From NCBI RefSeq assembly GCF_029784155.1, contig NC_073693.1, forward strand, positions 20,868,002-20,932,001: 64,000 nt of DNA. Reading direction: 5' to 3'. The position numbers and the translations under genes are program-made. Below the pieces are notes generated by a model. That model worked only from the letters and a program-made list of their open reading frames with translations, did not search any database and had not been told where the DNA came from. The stretch comes from Uranotaenia lowii. Its lineage: Eukaryota > Arthropoda > Insecta > Diptera > Culicidae. Below, in pieces: positions 34,736-46,689 of the stretch; positions within the stretch are counted from its first letter, which is position 1, and the number at the start of each line of letters is the position of its first letter.

Positions 34736-37295
34736 AGAAAGGTGATAAATTGGAACTGGCTCACCGGGTTTTCGGCCCTCGCTCGTAGTCATCCTCATTA
34801 TTGATGATACTGCTCTCCTGCTTTGGCCGCATACATGTTCGTTTGTGCAGCAAAACCATCAAGCCAGCACACATATTCACCAATCATCACACCACACAAC
34901 TATCCCCCTTCCCCGTTTAACACACCCGTAGACAAGGAACCATTGAAAAACATCGCATCGCGACCGACAATCGAAGCAGGCTGCGCAAAATAAAAAACAT
35001 CGACCACATTTCGTTGCCCCTTTTTCGCTCTCCCATAATCAAAAATGCATGAAAACACACGTAACTATGGCCGAACTTTCGGAAAGTTTTTAGAAAACAC
35101 TTTCATTCCTATAATTGGAACATAATATCACTTCGAAAATGTGCACAAAATTTGAAGCCTGCGAAGAATGATTCAGAACAGCTTGAAATTTTTTGACGTG
35201 AAATGAGTTCTCAATCCTGTTGTGTTTAAAATGAGTGAATTAACGCCACAACTTTAAAGAGGCATAACTTTGTATGTTGTTGTTCAATCAGAAAGCTGCG
35301 TATATCAAATTGTGGGAAATTAATTCGTTTACTACTTATTATAAGATATTGACATTCTATTTCCTCACGGGGAACATGAAATGAATTTGATATGTACTAA
35401 AGTCAGAAATGATCATTCCTAGCGTGAATTCTCGTCACAAAAGTAATCGAGCACAACGCAAACACATTAAACTTTTTTAAATGACCAAATCATATTCATT
35501 AGAAAAGAAATATGATTTGCGACCATTTCTACATTTGTTTTTCATTTTCTAGTAAATTGTTTTACTTCTAGGATGATAACAGTTCAGAAAAGTCCTGAAA
35601 ACATAATTCACATCACAGTGGAATGTGTCAGAAGCGTTTTGACAGTCAATACATTCAGCGAAATGTTTTTGATTTGACTCAGTCTTAAAGCCGAATCAAA
35701 TAACAGCTTGAATGAATAAATCAACCGATTAGATAAATAATTGTATGATTACCATAGTTCAAGGCATTGAGAAGGGACTGGTTTTGGTGAATTTAATCAT
35801 TTTTAATTTTCACTTTTTTTAAAATTTTGATTATTTTGTTAAGTTTGACAATTTTGACAGTTTTCAAAATTTTAACAAGATTGAAAATTTTACCAATTTT
35901 GGTGAATATTTGATAAAGCTTCATTCACTTTTTTGCACAGATTAATTTCCTAACAAACCTACTCCAATTTCTCCACGCACCCCATGAACCGGTAAATTAC
36001 TTTATTTGCATTGATAGTTCCACAATTGAGGTGCGAAAATTACTCGCTGCATTCATTGGCCAACGAAACTCCCCCATCACTGGAGCACAAAACGAACCTA
36101 CAAATGCTAAAAAAAATGATCCGTTAGCAAACGATTTGTGCAGCAGCTTGTCCGACTTCGACGTCAGTTGTAAAAATCTGACGCAAAGATCGACAAATGA
36201 AAGAAGAAGACAAAAAAAAACAGCAATTCCGCAACATTTCCCACGGCTCTAATGAAGAGACCACCCCATCAAACATCCATTGATAAAAAATAAGAAACAA
36301 AAAAGCTCACCCGCCAAATTTTATGCTATGTGGGGTGGAAAAATGCTTGGCGGGCGGGCTCATTAATTGAAATGCAATGATGAGAGATAAGTGGTCAGCT
36401 GAGACGATGCGTGTGTGTTAGAAAAAAAAATGAGCCCCGAGCGGCATCGGAACAGCTGTTTGATAAGCGAGGTGAGCTCGGTGAGCTCGAGAGCTCTAGA
36501 GACAAAGAGGAAAATGGGAAAATCTGCTCCGGAAAGCTTTCGACTTCGGGAACTCAAAATGAGTACCCTCCTGAAAGCTTGAATGTGAAATTTGTCCGGT
36601 TGACAATCTTTCGATAAGGGGAAGCTTATTTCGACGACGGTTGTTAGTCTATCAAAGCTACATTCTGAGTATCGAGTTGTTTGAATACCTTGAAAGAAAA
36701 AAAGAAGAATTTTTTGAATTCTTTGATTAGTAAATAAGCACCAATATCGGATTAGAGACAGAGAAAAATCTAGCTTCATTCAAATATTTACTCAAAAATA
36801 TTCACATCGTAACACATTTTGAAGACAAAATTTTTTGCAAATAGAATATATAAAAACGTGTTATTTCCAATATTTCAGTCTTGTACGGTAAAAAGCTTAC
36901 CACACGGCTAGCAGAGACCCGAACCTTCCGGTAAAGCATAAACAGAGAAGTGAGCGACTATAAAAGAGAGATAAAACGTGAGCAACATAACAAGAAAACT
37001 TTTGTGAGAGAGCGTCTGGAAAACTTGTGTCGTAGTTCGGCTAGAGACCACCAGGGGTCTACACATTATCAGCTTTCAAATTGTGCAGCTTGATTTCGTT
37101 TAAGATTTTATTTTACGGATGAGAGGAAATTTTAAAGTGAATGGAATCGGAATAAATTTCCAAAAATGTTTTGTAGATGGATCGCTAGGGTGAAAATTCC
37201 GGAAATAGATGAAAAAAATCATAGAACTGTGCTTTATTTTACAGAGGCGTTCGAAAAGAATTTCATTAGCCGTTCTCATCCGTCCTGATAATGTT
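34736..37295. other. Unassigned, partly unique GC-richer DNA
   Basis: The blocks 34740-35060, 35960-36250 and 36370-36640 have normal complexity and no reading frame that I recognise. They may be regulatory DNA of the host gene. Repeats of GAGCTC occur at 36470-36500. A TATAAAAG at 36959-36966 sits in a GA-rich context and could be a core promoter or part of an old LTR, but no transcript structure is visible. Confidence 0.25.
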
Positions 37296-37905
37296 CACGT
37301 GTTAAAGTCGCTGGAGTGACAATTTGACGCTTCTGAATAAAACTGACATATTTCTCTTGTTTCTTAATCGAAAATTTATAGTTTTGGAAACCTCGCAACG
37401 TAACTCAAATATGATTCTCAGACAATATTCAACAACAACTCTTCAGTTTTCCGTTATTCAAAGTCTAAGAAAAAAAACCTAAAAAACATGCTCCGGAAAA
37501 AGACTGTAGATCAGCTACGAAATGAAAAAAAAATTTCACTTAGTCTCCAAGAAAGCTTAAGTTAGAAACTATACGTTGCATATTAAGATATTTTTTAAAA
37601 AAAATTAGGATCATGACCACAAAAAAAAAGGAAAAACGTGGTAAAAAAACCCGTACTTTTCATTTATTTATCGTCAAAATTGTTTAAGTCACACCAGAAA
37701 AATTTTGAAATTGGATTGAGGATTGAGAAGTCGGTATGAAATTTTCTATCTGGAATTTGGATTGATTTATTGTGGTAATCTCGCGTTAATATACTTAAAA
37801 TCCAGTGCAAAGCTCAATTTAAGTGCAAGAAAATCTAAGAAATTGCAAATTGACAAAAAGTTCGAAAACCGCTACAGTTGAAAATGAGAATTCTGTGTCT
37901 TGTAT
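37296..37905. mobile_element. Fold-back element, second copy (one arm plus middle)
   Basis: Parallels the left arm of the 3949-5828 element: GTGACAATTTGACGC, ATTTCTCTTGTTTC, TTTTCCGTTATTCAAAGTCT, AAGACTGTAGATCAGCTACG, CTATACGTTGCATA. It then continues with middle sequence similar to 5150-5290 (GTGCAA, AAATTGACAAAAAGTTCG). No matching right arm was found. Confidence 0.6.
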
Positions 37906-39534
37906 GATGAAAATCTGAAGATGCAAAATTGTGCCCAATTAGGGTTAGTTGCCCTACTTTGGATCCATTAAGCGGAGATTTTTACATAATCAAGGTTTTC
38001 TCACAATTTGACGGGAAATTTATATCCTTCAGAAAGTTCAATTATAAGTCATGATCTTATCTGCAAGTTTCAATGAAAATTTTCAACATGGGTTTCGCCA
38101 TTATTGAGAGATTTGCAAAGATATGGATGATTTAAATTTCCAACTTTGAACCTACTGTTCCTATTTTGGTACTGGACCGGTTCCTTTCATTGGACCTAGA
38201 ACTAAAACTCCTTTAAAAAGTTTGATTTTTCGAAAATGAATAAACAAATTTATTGTAAATGTAAACTTAAATCAATTACTATAATTAAATAGTATTACAG
38301 CTTTTTAATATTTAAAAAACTAAAATTTCTGTTATGAATATCACAAACACTTTTTTTCCCCGTCAGCTCTATCAGCAAAACGATAGCTGAAACTTGATTG
38401 TGTTTACTCACTTATAGTTTATTTGTACATTTTTTTGTGATTTCAATAATTTCGCTATGTTCATGATTACATTTCTTAAAAAGACTTTCCATTTTAAAAT
38501 TTATAATATTAAAACGCCTGAATGTATACACAATGTCAATCTTTATTCACAGTAACTTTGAAATTTTGGACTGAAAAATTAAAATGCAATACAGCCGAAA
38601 ATTCGTTGACATAATTCAAAGCTCCAGCACGCATCATTGAGGTTATTTATGTTTAGATTGCACTTTGAAAAAAAAATCTCTCCCTCAAGTGAATTGATTA
38701 ATGATTTATTTTTCTCCATTACAAATACCTTGACCGTTCCCCAAAAATATAGCCCCGAGAGGAAGCAAACAAAAAACCTGATTTGCATCCAGGTGAGAAG
38801 TGTATCAAATTGGCCAAATTCAATACAGTTTTTAGTCTTCCCATGTGTGTGATTTTAACGTCCGAAGGTAGCAAAAAAAAATATTAACAACAAACCGGAT
38901 TGATGCTTGAACGTTGAAACGGGACCTGTTGTGATCATAATTGATTGGTGCGGTCTTTCGGCATTCAAAAAAGAAAAAAAAAACACCACCCAGGGATCAA
39001 TTTTAAAGAGAAAAACTTTCAAAGGGCGCCATTTCACCTCTAATAGTGCCAAAGATTGACGGCGATTGGTTTTTATGTAAGTTAGGACGCCTTTTGTCTG
39101 AACTAGTTGACCAGTTCGATGTTTTAGTTTAGTTCCACCTTGAAAAGAAGTCGTTAGATGAACCCCTTGCTTCGACAGGTGATGAATGGATATTGGCTGG
39201 ATGGATTGTTTGGTGGACAATAAACTAACAAAGCTCAAACAGTGAAGGAAAAAGAATAGGAAACCTTTCTCTTCAACGATCATTTGAATTGTGGACACAA
39301 CAGGTGTTTGTCACATTACGAATAGAGCAGCCAACTTTCGATTAAACTTCAAACATGTGGATAAGGTATCCAAATATCTGAAACACAATACCCAACTCCA
39401 GGAAAATCCAACTTTACTCATATTAAATCGTTAATCAGGTTCTAGGAACAAAAACAAATAATATAAAACTGTTCTAATACTAGAACGAACTTTAATAAAA
39501 TTTGAGATCTAGTCAGAAGAAATAAACACATAGA
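37906..39534. other. Unassigned
   Basis: AT-rich with a more complex block at 38890-39300. The 147-codon minus-strand frame there (38855-39298) has no recognisable domain or start context and is low-complexity in places, so it is not called as a gene. Confidence 0.3.
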
Positions 39535-39635
39535 TATTGTTGGACCCCTTGCAATAACGTGCACAATCCTGCGAAGTTGTAACGCTTAGGCTTATCATAA
39601 ATCCCGCCTGGATATCCGGTATTGGAATACTTATA

Positions 39636-41415
39636 AAGGGTGTTCGGATCAAAAAGTGGTCAAGCTAAATTACGTGTATATCGAGTTTTTGTTTATTAAA
39701 AAAAATCAAAGTATCTTTCTTTTTGAATTTCAATCTGTATGAAAAACGGAAAAAATACTCAGCTAAGATTCCGGTCGACCTAGTCCAAATTGGTGGGACT
39801 TTTGATTGACGCTTGCCATCAGATTTTGTACTGTCACTTCATCCACTTTCTTCAGCGCAGAACGCCAGTTTGCTTTGAGCTGCTTCTCACTTTTTTTTTG
39901 AGTTTTATTAGTGACACTTTACCATTCTTATGGCATTCGTGTCGATGCTTCTCACTGCTTATAGTTTTGTGGGTCTTATCACGGTCTTGTTTAACTATCG
40001 TCCAATATTATTCGATTGGGAGAAGTTCTGGTGTGTTGGGAGGGTTCTTATCCTTGGACTTGTTGTTAGCGGCATACCACTCCATGGCCTTCATAATGGC
40101 AGGATGCAAATCCGGTCAAAACAGCACAAACAAGTCATATTTCTTCAGGAAAGGCAGCAAACGCTTTTGAAGACACTCTTTTACGTAAATTTTCTTGTTG
40201 ACGGTCCCGGCAGCAACGAAAATGTCGCTTTACAAGCCTCAGGTACTAACGAGCCTATAGTAAACAAAGAGACAAAATGTTACGATTGGAAATTTTGATT
40301 TTTTGTCAGTGTTATTCCAATCGAGCAAAACCGAGCAGTCTTAAGGCAGCCCTACAGCAAAGTTACAAGCTTATTATTTCGAAAAGGATCTGATGGCGCC
40401 TCTATGTTTACCATAGTTTCTTTATCAGGTACAGATAGCTTCTCAAACGGGATATTTCTTAGCAAATTTTGATAGTGTAATATGCTTGAAAATGTCTGCC
40501 ACCCTTCCCCTTCCGGTTGCTGTGTAAAACTTTTGTCCCGGAAGCTGTCTGAAGTCTGCCTTGGCGTTGGTTTCGTCGTCTATTACCACGCAATCAAACT
40601 TTGTCAACAGTGTCGTATACAGCTTCCAAGATTTTGTTTTTGCCGTGAGGTTTTGCTTTTCGTTGCGTTTATCAGTCCCTACCTTCTTATAAGTCGATAG
40701 ATTCGGATCGTGTTTAAGCTTCATGCACGGTTGCAGGCGATATTCCCAACTTATTTGCGACATCTCGAACGGAGAGGTTGGGGTAGTGCTTGAAAGCGCT
40801 AGCCACTCTTCTGTTCGTCACTGCTGCGCCCGACTTTCGGTTTCACCCCGATCCAGGCTTTCTAGTTTTCGACAAACGTTCCCCGAACGCTTTTACTACT
40901 TTGGTGACTGTGGAAACCTTATAATTCCAAAGTGACGATATAATTTTTTTTTATTATTTGGATGGATTTTAACTTCTGAAAGTCATTCATCCCTAGAGTG
41001 ATGATATAAGAACGTCCGCGGTGTATAGGTATGGGAGAGGTCCATTACGATAGCGATTGATAAAGACGAACTCATGACGAGTGCCTGTTTTCGTAGATGT
41101 GTCATATAATATGCACTGCGATTCTCATATTCAGTTTGATCCACACAGTGACGATTGATTTGGCCACATTCAACGATTTTGCTATTTATGCGTGCGTGTA
41201 TATATAGTTTAGATTTTCACGACGCATGTACAAAACTTTGATTCGTAGCTCCTCTTACTTGGAAGCCATTTTGAAAACTAAAGACCTAATGTCGAAAGCC
41301 AAATAGAATCATCATTCTACACACACACACCTACTAAATGAGGGGTGTTCAGGTTTTTTTTATATGAATGATTAGAAAAATACATCGAATTTAAGTTTTT
41401 GATCCGAACACCCTT
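39636..41415 (-). mobile_element. Mariner-type element (DD37E group), degenerate, inserted in the 5' LTR
   Basis: Perfect 20-bp inverted repeats: AAGGGTGTTCGGATCAAAAA at 39636 and its complement ending at 41415. TA flanks both ends (39634-39635 and 41416-41417). The 3' LTR of the same retrotransposon shows the unoccupied site (CTTATTGTATTGCGCG near 46605), so the insertion can be read directly. The non-coding leader beside the right end shares CCTGAACACCCCTCAT with the element at 57848-61427, tying the two into one family. Confidence 0.95.
39780..41275 (-). pseudogene. Mariner-type transposase remnant
   Basis: On the minus strand the clearest segment (40763-40443) reads through YKKVGTDKRNEKQNLTAKTK, LLTKFDCVVIDDETNAKADF and RQLPGQKFYT, the block around the first catalytic aspartate. 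It is followed by ADIFKHITLSKFAKKYPV. Further fragments of the C-terminal half (40300-40060) are recognisable by comparison with the copy at 57999. A CA repeat and many stops and frameshifts show that it is dead. Confidence 0.8.
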
Positions 41416-41559
41416 TAGTATTACGCGCCAAGCTCTAGTATTTTAACTCAATCTTAGAATAAATGTCGTTATAAGTATTTAGCGTTTGGCGACGAGGAGT
41501 GTGAATTGAATCCTGCGTTTCAGTAATAATTCACCAATCACGAAATTTCGTGCTACACA

Positions 41560-42165
41560 ATGGATGAGGAACTCAAGAAAATGTTCGTCGCCCTGATGGA
41601 TACCCTGCAAAAACTCCTCACCGAGCTGGCATTGTCGCGAAATTCGACGGCTTCAGCAGCAGCAATTACCCCTGTCGGAGGGCCTGTGACCACTGATGCC
41701 AGGATGGAATCTTTGGCAAAATCCATCACAAAATTCCACTTTGATCTGAATTCGAACATCACTTTCGATAAATTATTCAGCCGTCAGGAGGATGCATTTC
41801 GGGTCGATGCAGCTAAAGTTCGTTTGTTGCCGTGTGTTTCGATTATAGTCGGTTTACCATTTTCATGGCATTCGCGACTTTATATCAACGTTGCAGTTGG
41901 CGGACAGTTATTGAAAAACATATCCGGTACAACTGTGTTCGATGTTTACTCTTGGGCTCGAACTCACAGACATCGGGTCGGAAGGCAACTGACTTGCCAA
42001 CTGAGCTATATCACAAGCCTTCCTTTGTTGCTAATTGTTGCTTTTGCACAGTGAAAACCCCCAAGGAGTTATTCGGCGCTCATACATAAACCTTTTGCAA
42101 GCTATATCGCTGTCTCACGCTCAGCAAAGGTGCATCGGATGACTTCCAATCCTATTCGGGTAAAG
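41560..42165 (+). pseudogene. Gag remnant of the gypsy-like element, interrupted by a SINE
   Basis: The opening frame reads MDEELKKMFVALMDTLQK and continues through FHFDLNSNITFDKLFSRQED and FRVDAAKVRLL. This pattern is typical of insect Ty3/gypsy capsid proteins. The SINE at 41831-42021 cuts in directly after VRLL. Further capsid sequence, LFGAHT and then YRCLTLSKGASDDFQSYSG, resumes at about 42070-42165 after a frameshift. The zinc knuckle expected downstream was not found. Confidence 0.65.
41831..42021 (-). mobile_element. tRNA-derived SINE, copy 2
   Basis: The minus strand carries the same head and body as the 20326-20527 copy. The A box TAGCTCAGTTGG is the complement of 41997-42008, the B box GTTCGAGCC the complement of 41955-41963, and the body includes AACACAGTTGTACCGGATA. 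Flanks CGTTTGTTGC (41821-41830) and CCTTTGTTGC (42022-42031) are a 10-bp target duplication with one mismatch. The A tail is short and impure, so this copy looks older than copy 1. Confidence 0.9.
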
Positions 42166-42171
42166 TGTAGC

Positions 42172-43205
42172 ATTATAATTAAGTTTGTGTAGCTATTTTG
42201 TTCTGAGCGTGTAGTGATTGAGTAAAAAACAGAGCAAAGAATGATTGTTTAGTATTTAGAGTGTAGCTGTCACACGCGCACGTGGAAAAACAATACAAAC
42301 AAAGAGCAACGAACAACAACAATCACCAACGTACTCAAACAATTAACGTAACAAATTAAAAATGCCCGCAATCGTTTGGTGTCGCAGAGCTGTTGTCATC
42401 AAACAAGGAGGACATTCCGGTGCTGATTGATGAAAAGGTGAGCAAGTAAAACCACTTTCAGTGGATCGGATAAAGACAGTCATTTCTTCGACTCCCAGGT
42501 AGCGGATAAATAAGTGCTCCCCGAGTGTCCAGCAGCAACGGATACCGAGCGAAGGTAGCAGCAATTCGATTCCAGTTTGAATCGACTCAGGTAAAACAAC
42601 ACTTTTTCTTCGACGATTTCCTTCTTAAACAACCAGAATTTTGCAGTAGATTGCTGAGAACTTGCAGAAAAATAAAAAGCAAAAGAAGGAGAAAGAAAGC
42701 TTCGCAGCCTCGAGACAAGGCAAAGAGTGAGTTTTACCCTAAAACAAAATCCCTCTCCTAGAGCCATTAAAGTAACTGCTCGATATTGTAGTGTCGTGTG
42801 ACTCATAAACCACGCAGCGGACGGTAGCTTTTAGATCCAGCAGGAGACAACGGCCCCATTGGGTGAGTTGCTTATTGGAGGTGTTTAATCAGCCTGCCAG
42901 GGAGCTGAGTCATTGCTCAAGAGCCGATCGCTTTTCGGAACTCGATTTTCGCCATTTTGGTTTTGCGAGTTCTGTTTTTGCGAAATTAAGCTGCGGACGT
43001 GGAGAGAGCCAGCCGAATCGAGTTGGAATTCGTCGGAGGTGCTCCGGGCAGCTTTTTTCCGCTCGTCGAAGCAGTGAAGCCAGCCAGGGTTGTCAGTTCA
43101 CCGGATATGACTGTGAAAAAGGAACCTGTGATACACCTGTGCCATCCAATCTGTGATATGATTGTTGTGTTCAAGATTCTTCTACGTTCTGATTTACTCC
43201 ATTTT
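42172..43205. other. Retrotransposon interior, unreadable
   Basis: This should hold the end of gag, protease and reverse transcriptase, but no motif is legible. Lys-rich sequence near 42660-42720 and CAGCAG-rich patches occur. The sequence may be scrambled or of separate origin. Confidence 0.3.
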
Positions 43206-43214
43206 TGCTGCATT

Positions 43215-43840
43215 TGCATCAAACTACGGTGTAGGCCCTAGACTCATGCATACATACGACGATGGGTCAGTGAAAGTCGTGTATCTTGCATCTCGATCAC
43301 TCACCAAGGCCGAGCAAGGGTACGGTCAAGTATAGAAAAAGAGGTGTTGGCGCTATTATTCGGAGTCACCAAATTCCACCGTTTCATTTACGGCAGAAAA
43401 TTCACCCTTCACACCGATCACAAGCCTCTGTTCGCCGTGTTCGGTTCAAAAAAGGGATTCCTGTGCACACCGCTAATCGCTTACAACCCATTTTTCTGTC
43501 GTACGACTTCAAAATAAAGCACATTTCGACTGACGACGACTTACCGTTACTTCGGCAATGCTGACGTGCTTTCCGAGCTTATCAATACCAAACCGGAAGA
43601 GGATTCCGTGATTGCTTTCAGCTAGAGGGAGAAATTACTGCTACAATCGATGTGGCAGTTAACATTTCAACAATCAACTTCAAGCATCTACAAGCGATTA
43701 CAATCAAGGACAAAACTCTTCAAACAGTCAAATTCGTCCAGTCATCATGTGTAACCAGTAAGTTTACTTACTGCTTGGTAGGAAAAGGATCATCAATGAC
43801 GCGTGTTGGAACGCGTATCAAGGAAATGCCTTAGTGAGTT
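43215..43840 (+). pseudogene. Ty3/gypsy RNase H domain and linker
   Basis: Reading across two small frameshifts gives TYDDGSVKVVYLASRSLTKA, EQGYGQV, a stop, KEVLALLFGVTKFHRFIYGR, KFTLHTDHKPLFAVFGSKKG and ANRLQPIFLSYDFKIKHIST. The HTDHKPL catalytic aspartate and the GRKF strand are diagnostic of gypsy-type RNase H, which removes the RNA template during reverse transcription. The linker before integrase follows (EGEITATIDVAVNIS). Confidence 0.85.
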
Positions 43841-43849
43841 AGGAAGGAG

Positions 43850-45370
43850 GACCACAGAGGTAGCCAAACACTTAGGTCAACTCACCGAAATATGGCAAGA
43901 GATGGCGCTAGTAGTCGTGCGCATCGGAAACGCACTAGCAACGCAGTAACAAATACAATAGGGCATGGTGGGTGTCGTGTTCTGCGCTTTTTTTGGCAAA
44001 TCGAACGTCCTTCCGGTATTTTGAATCTCGCGTATAATAAAAACACCTTAAAACGCAAACGTCTAACGCAAGCGTCGCAACTAGAATGACCAGACCGGTT
44101 TTGCACCGCTTTTCATCAGCCCAAGACTCTCTCTCTTTTACTCAAACATTTCTCTCTTTTATTTCGACATGTAGTTGAGCAAAAGCTCTTTCTCAAAGCT
44201 TCCAACAGAGTAACTGAAATTTACATTCGGAACACTGATACAAATCGATCGATAATTACCATGAAATTGTTCAGGATTGAATCATTCAACGGAATGTTTA
44301 TTTAATATGTTTTCCTTATTCACTACAGTGGGAAGAACGAAGAGACAAATACAAAGCCGCTAGCTTGCGTATGGGGTCAAAGAGCTTGCTCTGAAACGGC
44401 CTCACTTTGCATGGATATCTTGAGCCGACCACAGCCTTGCTTTAGTTCAACTGATAAAGCAAACGAACTACCAGGTAATAGCCATTTTGAACCCCATACC
44501 AGGCAACACATTAAAATGGCAAATATTTCTCCCATCATGTCCCTACAGGACCCCGAATTCCTAGTTAGGAAAACCTAACCTGCGGTGCTGTGCTCAACCA
44601 TCCGGCCCAACTAACGAACGGTGCCGTTTATCCCAATTCCCGCCTGTAAAGCGCCTTACGACCGGACATTATCCACGCGTGAGTTTTTTATACTGACGAA
44701 TTCCTACAACGTCGATAGACTCACCTTCGTGCCTGGTTCAGCACCCAAGGTGGGACCAGGTACGCCGGTTGCCGAGCTGAGGAGATAGCTAGTGCTAGTC
44801 AGGGGAGTAAGCCACCTGATCCGGAGCCGACCAACGTAAGTGCTACCCCGCCGCAGACTTCACAACTCGTAAGGGCTGCAGACCGACGATCCCCTACGAC
44901 GTCGAGAAGCTTATCTTCGTGCCTGGTTCAGCACCCAAGGTGGGACCAGGTATGCAACGTTGCCGCCTAATCCAGAACCAAGTCCAGTTATTGTTATCCT
45001 GCCGGAGCACAGCCTTCGGTGTTCTGGAGGCCAGATAAGAGCGCCACCGGTCGGAAGTAGACCACAACCCACGAGACACCCGGATCTGACCCTCGCCTCG
45101 TGGACCAACGTACCATCTCCGGACCCAGTCTGGTTCACGCCGTATATGCCACTGGTCATCTCGCATAACCCTAAGGTAGGACAATCAACAACTCTTGAGG
45201 GGGGGAATATAAGTGTTCCACAAACCGTGTTCGGGAAATAATAAAGTGGGAATTCAACTGAGCGCATTGAGGTGTTTCCTTGACTCCGAATTTCGAGTGT
45301 TGCCGACCCTGAGGCTTGAGAGGGGGGGGTCCTTGTTCGACTGAGCAATTTGGGAGAACCGATGGTTACA
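43850..45370. mobile_element. Unclassified insertion between RNase H and integrase
   Basis: These domains are normally a few hundred bases apart in gypsy elements, but here they are about 1.7 kb apart. The extra DNA is GC-richer. It carries a direct repeat of about 60 bp at 44702-44763 and 44892-44953, sharing TTCGTGCCTGGTTCAGCACC and AAGGTGGGACCAGGTA. A purine tract GAGGGGGGGAATATAAG at about 45198-45214 is followed by TGTTCC, which could be a polypurine tract and LTR start of a second retrotransposon. No protein domain was recognised. Confidence 0.45.
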
Positions 45371-45379
45371 CATGGCCGA

Positions 45380-46000
45380 AGTCAGTAAAGCAGGAGTGAA
45401 GATTCTATTCGTCGGTGAAGCGGTGTTGCGTAGCCACATCTACTGGCCTGGAGTAGACCAAGATGTCGAGGGTTTCGTACAATCCTGCCGAGCTGCGCCG
45501 ATGTTGCGAAGGCTCCTACTTAAACTTTGCTGTCATCCTGGTCCAAATCAAGTCGTCCTTGACAACGGCTCCACATAGATTACGCGGGCTCAGTTTGAGG
45601 TCATTTCTATTTGGTGATCATCGATTCCTACAGCAAATGCCCTGAAATCCTTCGAACTTCATCGATCTTCGCCAAAGTGACTACCGAGTTGCTTGTGGAA
45701 ACATTTGCTCGCTATGACCTACCAGAAACCATCGTGAGCGACAACGGGACGCAGTTCTCCAGTAGCCTTTACAAAGAACTGTGCGACTCCCTTGGAATTT
45801 TACACATTCGAACTGAGCCGTATCATCCACAATCAAACGGCCAAGCTGAATGGTCTGTGGACACACTTTAGCGGAGCCTGAAGAAAATTATGCCTGAGAG
45901 ACAGAACTCCATCACACGATCATTGCAAATATTTTTGGTTGCCTACCGTGCTACTCCCAACCAACAAGTCAGCATCTAATGATCTATCGCCTGCTGAAAG
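45380..46000 (+). pseudogene. Ty3/gypsy integrase remnant
   Basis: The zinc-binding region is partly visible (RSHIYWPGVDQDVEGFVQSC). The catalytic core carries all three acidic residues: D in LHIDYAG (45578-45580), D in IVSDNGTQFSS, and E in HPQSNGQAE, with 35 residues between the last two, the DD35E spacing. A TGA interrupts LHIDYAGSV-GHFYLVIID, another stop follows WSVDTL at 45869, and frameshifts occur before and after. It would normally insert the cDNA into the genome, but this copy cannot. Confidence 0.9.
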
Positions 46001-46320
46001 CTCGTCTGGCTGACTGGCACCATCATTGGACGCATCGGTACTGTAAACTACAACGTCTGGCTGGAAGAAAAAAAAGCGGCTCATCAAGTCACATGCAAAC
46101 CAACTCCGTGCTCGGGGGGACTCAAAAGTCGAGGCATACCCGGAAGAAGCTGCATCGGAGGTCAAGCTGCCTCTGCACATCCTGCTCCAAGACTTCGATC
46201 TCGGCGAAGATCCAGCAATACCTTTGAGGTTTAACAAACAGCACCATCAGTTACGATTCCACTACAGCGCCGACAACGAACGAGGCCATCAAGCATTCTT
46301 TTACAATTCAAAGAGGGAGG

Positions 46321-46681
46321 TGTGTGAATGAATTAACCCGATACCGCGTCATTCGTCACAAGCGTGCAGCGAGCCAGTCGGTCAGTAAGTCGGCCAGCAA
46401 GCGTGCTAGCCTGGTAGCGCATAGTTTCCTCGGTAGTTCGAGATCGGGTTGCTCACCGGTGTTGCTTCCGGGTTACAGACCTCCGGACAGGTCTGCACAG
46501 GAGGTGTTGGACTCCTTCGAACTGAAATAAAGTGTACAACCCTGCGAAGTTGTAACGCTAAGGCTTATCATAAAACCCGTCTAGGTATCCGGCATTGGAT
46601 TACTTATTGTATTGCGCGTCAAGCTACTACTCTAATATTTTGCCTCAATTGTGAATAATGTCGTTATAAATATCTAGCGTT
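46321..46681 (+). repeat. 3' LTR of the gypsy-like retrotransposon
   Basis: It begins TGTGAATGAATTAACCC after the purine tract and ends ATCTAGCGTTT. The right 170 bp match the split 5' LTR. The segment around 46605 is the uninterrupted version of the mariner insertion site. AATAAAG near 46526 could be the polyadenylation signal. The start is inferred from the purine tract, because the 5' LTR lacks this part. Confidence 0.65.
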
Positions 46682-46689
46682 TTTCATGT

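Larger units (their letters stand above)
39535..41488 (+). repeat. 5' LTR of a Ty3/gypsy-like retrotransposon, split by a mariner
   Basis: Segments 39535-39635 and 41416-41488 together match the right part of the 3' LTR (46509-46681). Shared stretches include CCTGCGAAGTTGTAACGCT, AGGCTTATCATAAA, and AATGTCGTTATAA before AGCGTTT. The mariner 39636-41415 sits between them. GGCGACGAGGA follows directly (41487-41498), in the usual place of a primer-binding site. The beginning of this LTR could not be aligned and is probably lost. Confidence 0.75.
41489..46320 (+). mobile_element. Internal region of a degenerate Ty3/gypsy-like LTR retrotransposon
   Basis: Between the two LTRs the order is gag remnant (41560-42170, with a SINE inside), unreadable sequence, RNase H (43215-43640), linker, a large foreign insertion (about 43850-45370), integrase (45380-46000), and a purine tract AAAGAGGGAGG at about 46310-46320. 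RNase H before integrase is the Ty3/gypsy order. No part has an intact frame. Most of protease and reverse transcriptase is missing, so there must be a deletion in 42200-43200. Confidence 0.8.

Noticed and set aside
36959..36966. TATAAAAG as a promoter
   Set aside because: An isolated TATA-like word in AT-rich DNA; no initiator, exon or LTR structure could be tied to it.
38855..39298. 147-codon minus-strand frame as a host exon
   Set aside because: No recognisable domain, no convincing splice sites, and phenylalanine-rich low-complexity ends.
44911..45348. 145-codon minus-strand frame
   Set aside because: GC-rich shadow frame in an insertion with repeats; no domain recognised, and the plus strand is open over the same bases.
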